Shown here in pieces: positions 54,483-61,786 of a stretch of DNA of 64,000 nt (positions are counted from its first letter, which is position 1; each line of letters starts with the position of its first letter). Position numbers and translations under genes: made by a program. Under the pieces are notes generated by a model. The model was not told where the DNA came from and ran no database searches. It was given only the letters and a program-made list of their open reading frames with translations. The DNA comes from JAYFQE01 sp034927345 (lineage in GTDB: Bacteria > Bacillota > Clostridia > Saccharofermentanales > UBA5734): the NCBI GenBank assembly GCA_034927345.1, contig JAYFQE010000021.1:1-64000 (forward strand), in the 5' to 3' direction.

Positions 54483-55433
54483 TTACCACAAGCTGGTATT
54501 GCCGGCTATACGGGCTATCCTGTTCGCAAAGACGATCAGAATGAAATTGACTACAGAATTAAACAATCCAACCGCAGTCGCATAGGAATATTGAAATTGG
54601 GAAATACCGCGCTTATAGACATAAGTGGAAATAACTTCCGAAACATCCAGATTAACAGGATTTTGCAGCAAGAAAACTTTTTCGAAACCGAGAGACATAA
54701 TGCCGCCAATCGAAAGGATCAGCTGGATAACGATAGTCGGAGCAATCGTCGGCAGATCGATATGCCAGACGCGGCGGAGTCTGGAAGCGCCATCCATGAT
54801 TGAAGCTTCGACAATGTTCTGGTCAACAGCCGCTAAGGTTGCTATATATAATACCGCGCCATAACCCATACCTTGCCAGACGCCGGAAGCCACATAAATT
54901 GTACGGAACATGGAAGCCGTACCCATAAAATTGATTTCGGTCCCGCCCAGCGCTTTAATCATATTGTTCAGCATGCCGGTGCGCAGCGATAAGAAATTGA
55001 TCAGCAAGCCGCAAAGGACGACCGTTGAAATGAAGTAAGGCGCATACGTTATCATTTGGACTGTTTTCCGGTATTTTTGACTGCCGGATTCATTAATCAT
55101 CAGCGCCAGAAGAATCGGGGCAGGAAATCCGACAACCAAAGACAACAGGCTAAGAAGGATCGTATTACGCAGAAGAATGAAAAAATTCGGGGTGGAAACA
55201 AAATCAATGAAATGCGTCATGCCAATAAATTCACTGCCCAAAACACCCCGTTTTATACTGTAATTCTTAAAGGCGATGATCACGCCGCCCATGGGGACAT
55301 AGGAAAATATGACGACATAGGCAACCGGCAGCAGCAACATGGCGTAAAGCTGCCAATGGCGTGTCAGATCTAAAAACCATGATCTCCTCCGAGTTAAGTC
55401 GACATGCTTTACCGTAGTTGTCAAATCAGACAT
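54483..55433 (-). CDS. Sugar ABC transporter permease, LplB type
   Basis: A 316-residue CUT1 permease, first gene of the second importer operon. Six membrane segments are visible, with WQLYAMLLLPVAYVVIFSYV at the first and the EAA loop VEASIMDGASRLRRVWHIDLP. I chose the ATG at 55433 because AGGAAGAGG precedes it; the same frame is open up to 55592, but that part overlaps the promoter and contains no good ribosome site. It follows the YesM gene by 271 bases and has its own promoter at 55564-55592, so YesN may control it separately. Confidence 0.93.
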   Translation of the reverse strand: MSDLTTTVKHVDLTRRRSWFLDLTRHWQLYAMLLLPVAYVVIFSYVPMGGVIIAFKNYSIKRGVLGSEFIGMTHFIDFVSTPNFFILLRNTILLSLLSLVVGFPAPILLALMINESGSQKYRKTVQMITYAPYFISTVVLCGLLINFLSLRTGMLNNMIKALGGTEINFMGTASMFRTIYVASGVWQGMGYGAVLYIATLAAVDQNIVEASIMDGASRLRRVWHIDLPTIAPTIVIQLILSIGGIMSLGFEKVFLLQNPVNLDVSEVISTYVYKRGISQFQYSYATAVGLFNSVVNFILIVFANRIARIAGNTSLW

Positions 55434-55563
55434 GCTTTGATTCCTCTTCCTATTTTCATTGTGCAACAAAGTAAGCCGGCATGTCTTTTGCTGTCCGGAT
55501 ACCCAAAGGCAGCGAACGAAGTGCCATGCTGTATCATAAATGACTGTCTGTCTGCATATGTTT

Positions 55564-55592
55564 ATAATAACTGGACTCGCGGGGTCTGACAA
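55564..55592 (-). promoter_or_regulatory. Promoter of the second importer operon
   Basis: TTGTCA (minus strand, 55587-55592) and TATTAT (55564-55569) are separated by 17 bases. The start codon at 55433 is about 125 bases beyond, leaving a leader in which I see no obvious riboswitch. Confidence 0.6.
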
Positions 55593-55704
55593 CTCAGTTT
55601 TTTGTTCATTTCGCCAGTTTATTTATTCGAATTCATTCACCGATAGTGTACTTTATTGCTATTTAGTTTGTATGGCTGTACCGATTCATACACCTTCGCC
55701 TCTG

Positions 55705-57540
55705 TTAACTGTCCGATCTCAGCGGCATGCGGATGATGACAATCGTACCGGCTGATGCGCCAGGTTCGATTGAGATTCCATAATGAATACCAAAAATCAG
55801 TTTAATACGCATATCAATATTGGAGATTCCGACCCCATGCGTGTTTTTATCATTCTCAACCTGCCTTGATTTATTTGATCGGAGCAGCAATGCCTCCCGC
55901 GCAGTTTCGTTAATTTTTTTCAGGTGCGCGTTAGCGTCAAACTGGGTGTTGAGTTCTGCGGCTTTTTCCGGATTTATCCCCAGGCCGTCATCTTCAACCG
56001 TCAGAATCAGATCCTGGTCGGACACACGGGTGCGTATCAAAATATGCCCGATAATGTCCAGAGGCTTCAATCCATGGTAAACCGCATTTTCGATCAGCGG
56101 CTGCAAGAGAAAACGGACAACCGTCGCATTCTCCAATTCCGGGTTTATGGCAAATTCAACGATAAAACGGCCTTGATAACGCAGATTGAGCAAGTCGACA
56201 TAAGCCTTGGCGTGTTCAACTTCATCATGCAAAGAGCAGGTGAAGTTCTGCCCATAAATACTGTATTGCAGCAGATTGGACAAATTAATCAACGCGGCCG
56301 ACACCCTGTTTTTACCGCCTAAATCCATAAAAGCCATCCAATTGATGGTATCCAGCGTATTATGCAGAAAGTGAGGATTCATTTGCGCCTGCAGACTGCT
56401 GGCCTGGACTTGCTGCAGCATAAAAATGCGGGATTCCAGTTCTGTTTTAAACACCTCGTCGGACGACTGTTCGATTAAATCGGCGATCGTCTGCAGATCT
56501 TTATCTCTCATCGAGCTGCCATGCGGATTTTTGATCGTTGCGATCACCTGGTCAATCAAAGAAACCGATTTATAACTGATGACGATCGTGACAACGATAC
56601 TGAATAAGATGGCCAATACGAAAATAATAAGCAATAATCGCTGCGTGTCACGCGAAAAAGAATAGCGGTAATCCGTTGATGATACGGCTAAATAGTATAG
56701 GGGAAATTGTTCCGACTGCAGGAGCGATATCACTTTGCCATCATTAATAATTGAAGAACCTGGTTCGGCGGTGAGCATTCCGTTCGGCAGATTCAAAACC
56801 TCATAAATGTTCTTTTTGAAGTACAGGTTCAATTGATTCGATGAAATAATATTAAAATTTTCATCAAGAATAAAAAATTCACGGCTGGGCTGGCCGGCAG
56901 CGGCGCGCGCATAAGTTGACATATTGATGGTCTCGCTGATTTTCGAAAGATCCAGCAACGTGGCAACGGCGCCCTGCGCGGCTTCTTCTTCGATAATAAC
57001 CGGCTTAATAATGCCAAAAACATAAGGGTATAGCTGGTTCCGGGCATAAACGACCGTTTTCATGTCTTCATTCGTATAATCAATATAATCACACCATTCG
57101 TTTTCTCTGGTATCCGCGTTGAAACGGGTTCCTTCCGGGGTAACAATCACCATATTGCGGTGGCTATATATTTCAATAGAATAGATATAGGCATTGATGA
57201 ATTTCTGATTGCGCAGGTCGTCGCAGATCATATTAAAATCGACCAGGGAATAACTGGGCGTCATGAGTTGGCCAATGTCTGATTTGCTTGATATACTGGC
57301 GCAGAGCAGCCGGCTGTTGCTGAAAATCGTCTCGCTGATGTTTTTTGCCTGAGCCAGAGCCGCTTCATTCATTTTTTCAGTTTCATCATCGAGGGTACGG
57401 TTGGTAAAGATAATGAAGCCGACGCTGGTAATCAGAACCGGAATCAGGATCAGAACCAGAAAAAAAGCAACTCTCCGCAAAAAGACAGAGATCAGCTGTT
57501 TAGTCTGAAATCTGCCTAATCTTAAGTCAGGCAGCTTCAT
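55705..57540 (-). CDS. YesM-type sensor histidine kinase
   Basis: A 611-residue membrane kinase of the LytS/YesM class. Membrane segments near residues 22-45 and 300-322 enclose a large extracytoplasmic sensor of about 250 residues. A HAMP-like linker follows. The kinase region has the class-specific H box QMNPHFLHNTLDTINW near residue 390, the N box FLLQPLIENAVYHGL, and the ATP-lid motifs VEDDGLGINPE and GVGISNIDMR. Its start codon overlaps the stop of the YesN-type gene as ATGA, so the two are translationally coupled. The order GH29, YesN, YesM, then importer indicates a sugar-sensing system that controls the locus. Confidence 0.94.
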   Translation of the reverse strand: MKLPDLRLGRFQTKQLISVFLRRVAFFLVLILIPVLITSVGFIIFTNRTLDDETEKMNEAALAQAKNISETIFSNSRLLCASISSKSDIGQLMTPSYSLVDFNMICDDLRNQKFINAYIYSIEIYSHRNMVIVTPEGTRFNADTRENEWCDYIDYTNEDMKTVVYARNQLYPYVFGIIKPVIIEEEAAQGAVATLLDLSKISETINMSTYARAAAGQPSREFFILDENFNIISSNQLNLYFKKNIYEVLNLPNGMLTAEPGSSIINDGKVISLLQSEQFPLYYLAVSSTDYRYSFSRDTQRLLLIIFVLAILFSIVVTIVISYKSVSLIDQVIATIKNPHGSSMRDKDLQTIADLIEQSSDEVFKTELESRIFMLQQVQASSLQAQMNPHFLHNTLDTINWMAFMDLGGKNRVSAALINLSNLLQYSIYGQNFTCSLHDEVEHAKAYVDLLNLRYQGRFIVEFAINPELENATVVRFLLQPLIENAVYHGLKPLDIIGHILIRTRVSDQDLILTVEDDGLGINPEKAAELNTQFDANAHLKKINETAREALLLRSNKSRQVENDKNTHGVGISNIDMRIKLIFGIHYGISIEPGASAGTIVIIRMPLRSDS

Positions 57541-58856
57541 GGACAGATCACCCGGTCCGGCTTGAGCGGATTATCGTTTTTATAGCTTTTCCGGCGGTAA
57601 GCGTCGGGTGTCAGGCCGGTATACCGTTTAAACAAACGGATAAAATACTTATCGTTGTCATATCCGACAATCCGGCCGATCTCGAAAACTTTTTCCGCGC
57701 CGGACAGCAGAAGCTGTTTTGCTTTCTCCATGCGCAGCTGTGTCAGGTAATCCGTATAATTCACACTCATCGTTTGCTTGAACAGACGGCTGAAATACAT
57801 CGCGTTTAAATGGACAGCCGCGGCTGTTTCCGATAGCGATACATCCCGGCTGTAGTTTTGCTGCAGGTATTGCAGGGCTTGTTTGATCGAGGCGTGCATA
57901 CTGCCTTTCGGTTCGCTTTGCCTGGGTAATTTCGCATAATACTGCTCCACATTCTGTTTTTCCTCAATCAAGAATCGTTGCAGATCATGTATCGAAACAA
58001 ACGACTTTATTCCTTCAAGCACCAGGCAAACATCAAAGACCTCCATAAAAGCCGATGCCGCTTTGTTAACCTGCTTTTCAACCGCCGCGGCCAACTGGAA
58101 AGACGACTGGGGCAGCAGGCTGAAAGCGAAGAAAGCCAAATGAGGACCCGGTTCAAACTTTTCAACAAAAATAAGCTGATCCTGCTGGTTCAGAAAATTC
58201 AAGACCGCCTGCTGACGCCCGGATTCGCCGGACTTGTCCGTCCGGTCAATCCCTTCTGCCTTTTCGGAAAGAACGGTGATCGAAACGATCGTGATCGGCT
58301 GATAGGTCGCCTGTTGGCCAAAACCAAGACCGCTCATTTCTCTTTCCCGGTCGGCGTCACTATGAAGATCGTCGTCAGCCAGGCCGTTGAAAAATTGTTT
58401 CTGCAATAAGGGTATGATCTGCTGCAGCTTTTTCTTCTCTGACGCCTGATTGATCCGGTTTAGCCGTTCCAGTCGGATCTGATCGATCAGACGCAGGAAA
58501 CATACCTGCATCTGGTCAATTCGCACCGGTTTTAACAGGTAGGACACAACGCCGTACTCAATAGCCTTCTGCGCGTACTTGAATTCTTGGTAACCGGAAA
58601 TAATGACGGTATGGGTCCCGGCACAATGCTGCGCGCTATAGGCTGCGACCTCGAGACCGCTTTTTACCGGCATATTGACATCAGTCAGCACTATATCGAC
58701 GGGGTTCTGCGCCAGAAAGTCGATCGCTTGCTGACCGTTGGCGAATAACGCGACAACGTCGACGCCCAGATCCGATGTTGAAAAATAAAAGGCTAATCCA
58801 CTGCGGATAATCTCTTCATCGTCAACAATAATCATTCTGATGGTATCGGTATTCAT
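57537..58856 (-). CDS. YesN-type response regulator (receiver + AraC)
   Basis: A 439-residue response regulator. The receiver (1-125) has the acidic pair IVDDEE and the phosphorylation site D59 in IVLTDVNMPVKSG, with the conserved lysine in SYLLKPVRIDQ. A linker of about 200 residues follows. The AraC DNA-binding domain (about 335-430) contains SLSETAAAVHLNAMYFSRLF and FEIGRIVGYDNDKYFIRLF, ending GLTPDAYR. It overlaps the GH29 gene upstream and the YesM gene downstream by four bases each (ATGA), so all three are made from one transcript. It would activate importer and glycosidase genes when phosphorylated by the YesM partner. Confidence 0.94.
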   Translation of the reverse strand: MNTDTIRMIIVDDEEIIRSGLAFYFSTSDLGVDVVALFANGQQAIDFLAQNPVDIVLTDVNMPVKSGLEVAAYSAQHCAGTHTVIISGYQEFKYAQKAIEYGVVSYLLKPVRIDQMQVCFLRLIDQIRLERLNRINQASEKKKLQQIIPLLQKQFFNGLADDDLHSDADREREMSGLGFGQQATYQPITIVSITVLSEKAEGIDRTDKSGESGRQQAVLNFLNQQDQLIFVEKFEPGPHLAFFAFSLLPQSSFQLAAAVEKQVNKAASAFMEVFDVCLVLEGIKSFVSIHDLQRFLIEEKQNVEQYYAKLPRQSEPKGSMHASIKQALQYLQQNYSRDVSLSETAAAVHLNAMYFSRLFKQTMSVNYTDYLTQLRMEKAKQLLLSGAEKVFEIGRIVGYDNDKYFIRLFKRYTGLTPDAYRRKSYKNDNPLKPDRVICP

Positions 58857-59905
58857 ATCTTTTTCTTTCCTAACAAGACACCCAGCTCACGAATTCTTTC
58901 ATAATATATCACCGGCAGGGATCCATCGGCAAGCGGGCCGACATCAATCAGCATATTGCCGCCCCATTGCCGGACTTTCTGATAACTGTCATAAACCCAG
59001 GAAGCCGGTTTATATCCGGTCGATCGGTTCATATGCGCCCAGCCTGAGTTTTCTTCCCAGATGTGGCAGTGTTCCCAGTATTGGTCCTGCGGACGTTGAT
59101 CCGGCAAGCTGCACTCATACTGAGAGCAAAAATCCCCGGCGCCGTGCAAGCGGTCATTGACAACAATTCCTGGCTGCAAGCGCCGTATTTCGTCAAGCGT
59201 AATAACCCGCGAGACATCCGAAACAGTTCCGTCAAACCAAAGCAAATCGATTTGGCCATACCGGGTCAACAATTCCCGGATTTGGTTGCTGCAATAATCG
59301 ATATAATCATGTTCCATAGTCTGCGGCACTGCCGGCAATTCGCCGATCGGCTCGTGATCCAGACCCCGGTTGTCACGCCCGGGCAGCTTACCGCTGCCAG
59401 ACAGAAAGGACATGTAGTAACGATGGACAAACCAATCCGGCGGCGAATAGTAAAGGCCGACTTTCAAACCGGCTTGCCGGCAGCCTGTGATATATTCGCC
59501 CACCAAATCGCGCCCATGCATATAATTCTTTGTGTTCAAGCAGCCATAATCGGAGGGCCACATGGCAAAACCGTCATGATGACGCGTGGTGAAAACAGCA
59601 TAACTAAGACCTGCGTCGGCAGCGGATTTCAGCCAATCCTCCGGATGGAAATTCATAGGATTGAAGCGGCGGGCCAGATTCCAATAAGCGCGCGGCGTAA
59701 TCGTATAATTGCCGCCGCTGGCTTCATCCCAGGGCGTGCGGTCTATCATCCCCCAGGATAAATCGCCTTCGCCGCTGACTGTTGATAGACCATAATGGAT
59801 AAAAAGGCCAAGATTGCCGCCCTGAAAATACCAGTCGGCATCGGGATGAGGATTGCGGGGCAGGCAGCGCTGCGGTTTATCATTTTTCAAGGATTTATCT
59901 GGCAT
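58853..59905 (-). CDS. GH29 alpha-L-fucosidase family protein
   Basis: A 350-residue catalytic domain of family GH29, retaining alpha-L-fucosidases. Visible motifs are GLFIHYGLST near the start, FTTRHHDGFAMWPSDYG with the paired histidines, and the nucleophile D225 in IDLLWFDGT. It ends after the barrel and lacks the C-terminal beta domain of longer family members. There is no signal peptide, so it acts on imported oligosaccharides. I chose the ATG at 59905, which has AAGGAAG seven bases upstream; the frame is open up to 60001, overlapping the upstream gene. Its stop overlaps the start of the YesN gene. The gap to the upstream binding protein is 25 bases. Confidence 0.92.
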   Translation of the reverse strand: MPDKSLKNDKPQRCLPRNPHPDADWYFQGGNLGLFIHYGLSTVSGEGDLSWGMIDRTPWDEASGGNYTITPRAYWNLARRFNPMNFHPEDWLKSAADAGLSYAVFTTRHHDGFAMWPSDYGCLNTKNYMHGRDLVGEYITGCRQAGLKVGLYYSPPDWFVHRYYMSFLSGSGKLPGRDNRGLDHEPIGELPAVPQTMEHDYIDYCSNQIRELLTRYGQIDLLWFDGTVSDVSRVITLDEIRRLQPGIVVNDRLHGAGDFCSQYECSLPDQRPQDQYWEHCHIWEENSGWAHMNRSTGYKPASWVYDSYQKVRQWGGNMLIDVGPLADGSLPVIYYERIRELGVLLGKKKI

Positions 59906-59930
59906 GAGCGTCTTCCTTCTTTCTGAATGA

Positions 59931-61526
59931 TTACTTTGATAAGAATATATTAATCTGTCGTTGCAGTTCTTTGGTAATCCGGCGAATCCCGGCGGCTTCA
60001 AAACAGGCGTTCATTTCCTGATAGACAGCTATTGGATCGGTGAAAGTTCCATAAAACAAGCCGGGAAAGTATTTTGTGGCAATCATGTCATATTGTGAGA
60101 GTTCCAATCTGATCGGTTGGGTATCCGCGCCAAAACCGGTTAAAGGGACAGTTCTGGCTGAAGCATCCAGAGCCATGCGATCCTGGATAAAAGTCGGGCT
60201 ATAGCCCTGGTTTTTTAAGGTATAGCGGGCATTTGCCACAGTCCAGTCAGGCAGGCCGTAATGGCAGTCGATGGTGCCTCCGTCAACATTATCATATTCA
60301 AAGGTCCGAATATAGTTGCCCTCCACGCGTTCATAATGCTCGCCTTCAATCCCGTAAGCCAGCAAATCGGCAAGCTGACTGCCGGTTTCTGTCCAGAGCA
60401 GGTTAACCAGTTCCAGCGTGCGCTGCAGATTGCCGACCGTTGCCGGAATAGCAAGGGCTGTGCCATGGGTGTTGACCGGCGTCTTACGGTAAGTTTGCAG
60501 CATCAAAGCCGTGACCGGAAGACCCCAGCGGGCTTCCCAGTTTTTAATGGAAAGATAATCATCAAAGCCTGACGATTCCATAATCATTTTTTTCTGGTAG
60601 AAACCATTCGAGATACGATCCGGTACTTCATCCTGGACCGTTAAAGCGTCCTTGCGGATATAGCCTTCCTGATACCAGCGGGCCATCCGGACAAAAAAGC
60701 TGCTCAAATCAACGTCGAGAATACTGACAGCAGTCGATGATAAATCCTCCTGACGCGTAAAAGCCGGAGGAGCTAACGTCTGAGAACCGCTGGGAACGGC
60801 ATACCAGGTCGCGACAAAATTTTTGATAACGGAAGTCGAGATGCCGATGCCCAGATCGCCTCCGGCTTTCGCCTGAGCAAAAAAACTCTCCAGAACATCA
60901 AGAAACGCGTCGGACGGAACTAGATCGCCGCTTTTTTCCCATGCCTGCTGCGCTTGATTATAAGCATTCAGGTCCAGATACCGGTCGACCAGCTCCGTTG
61001 GCACAAAGATGCATTTCGGGTCGATGGTCCAGCCCATCCCGATAGGAATCACATAGAGCTTGCCGCTGATTCGCCCGCAATCCCAGACCCAGTCGTCAAA
61101 TTCATTCCATAAGGTTGGCGCGTAGGTTGTGATGGCATCGTCCAGTTGGATATAGGAACCGTCGTTTACCTCGGCCTGCAGAGATAACGTCCATCCCAGC
61201 CAGGCCATATCGATTTTTTCTGAAGCGGCAACCGCCAAATGCCACCGGTCGGCATATTCATTAAAAGGCACAACAATAAAGTCCAGATAGGTGTTGGGCA
61301 AGTATTCTTGAAGTTTCTGATTGAACAAAGCCAGAACTCTGTCTGAATCGGCTTGTTTGCCGGCGCCGCCGGTCATATACTTCACAACATAGAGATCGCG
61401 TTCTGCTGTAGGAACCTGCGATTCTAGATCATGAGTATATTCGGAAGATACAAATATACAGCCTGATAAGCTGAGCAACATCATGCTCAGCAGCAGGATT
61501 ATCCTTATCATCCGGTTCCAACGCAT
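59931..61526 (-). CDS. Orphan extracellular sugar-binding lipoprotein
   Basis: A 531-residue LplA-type binding lipoprotein. The signal peptide MIRIILLLSMMLLSL ends in the lipobox SLSGC. The binding fold is recognisable (YVVKYMTGGAG, TYLDFIVVPFNEYADRWHLA, WARWGLPVTALML). No permease gene adjoins it. Instead it leads a unit with GH29, YesN and YesM. It could serve the permeases encoded further along, or present ligand to the YesM sensor. I chose the ATG at 61526, which has GGGG eight bases upstream and directly precedes the signal peptide; the frame is open to 61748 but the extra residues look non-coding and contain the promoter. Confidence 0.88.
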   Translation of the reverse strand: MRWNRMIRIILLLSMMLLSLSGCIFVSSEYTHDLESQVPTAERDLYVVKYMTGGAGKQADSDRVLALFNQKLQEYLPNTYLDFIVVPFNEYADRWHLAVAASEKIDMAWLGWTLSLQAEVNDGSYIQLDDAITTYAPTLWNEFDDWVWDCGRISGKLYVIPIGMGWTIDPKCIFVPTELVDRYLDLNAYNQAQQAWEKSGDLVPSDAFLDVLESFFAQAKAGGDLGIGISTSVIKNFVATWYAVPSGSQTLAPPAFTRQEDLSSTAVSILDVDLSSFFVRMARWYQEGYIRKDALTVQDEVPDRISNGFYQKKMIMESSGFDDYLSIKNWEARWGLPVTALMLQTYRKTPVNTHGTALAIPATVGNLQRTLELVNLLWTETGSQLADLLAYGIEGEHYERVEGNYIRTFEYDNVDGGTIDCHYGLPDWTVANARYTLKNQGYSPTFIQDRMALDASARTVPLTGFGADTQPIRLELSQYDMIATKYFPGLFYGTFTDPIAVYQEMNACFEAAGIRRITKELQRQINIFLSK

Positions 61527-61568
61527 ATCGGCAACCCCGTGCTGCAAATTTCCTTGATATCTCTTTAT

Positions 61569-61597
61569 ATTGTATGCTTCAGAGGTGTTGCCAGCAA
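61569..61597 (-). promoter_or_regulatory. Promoter of the binding protein-GH29-YesNM operon
   Basis: TTGCTG (minus strand, 61592-61597) and TACAAT (61569-61574) are 17 bases apart, about 45 bases before the start codon at 61526. Confidence 0.5.
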
Positions 61598-61694
61598 GGC
61601 AGAGAAGATGACTTTTATTGTCTGTTGAAGATAGTAATGGTGCACTATTTTGACATTTATGACTCAAGAACAACAGGATTTTAGAGGTGACTTT

Positions 61695-61708
61695 CACCGG
61701 ATCCGGTG
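61695..61708. promoter_or_regulatory. Palindrome in the divergent control region
   Basis: CACCGGATCCGGTG is a perfect 14-base palindrome between the divergent binding-protein gene and the beta-helix gene. It is about 100 bases upstream of the minus-strand promoter and 80 bases before the plus-strand start. It is a candidate operator, though no regulator can be assigned. Confidence 0.35.
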
Positions 61709-61786
61709 CTAAGATGACAGCAATATCAAGAACTCGTGTTTTCATCATCCATGCCTGAAAATTAACGGAACGGAAAGGAAGCTCCT

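Noticed and set aside
61527..61748. N-terminal extension of the orphan binding protein
   Set aside because: The extension would put 74 residues before the signal peptide and overlaps a good promoter; the start at 61526 is far better.
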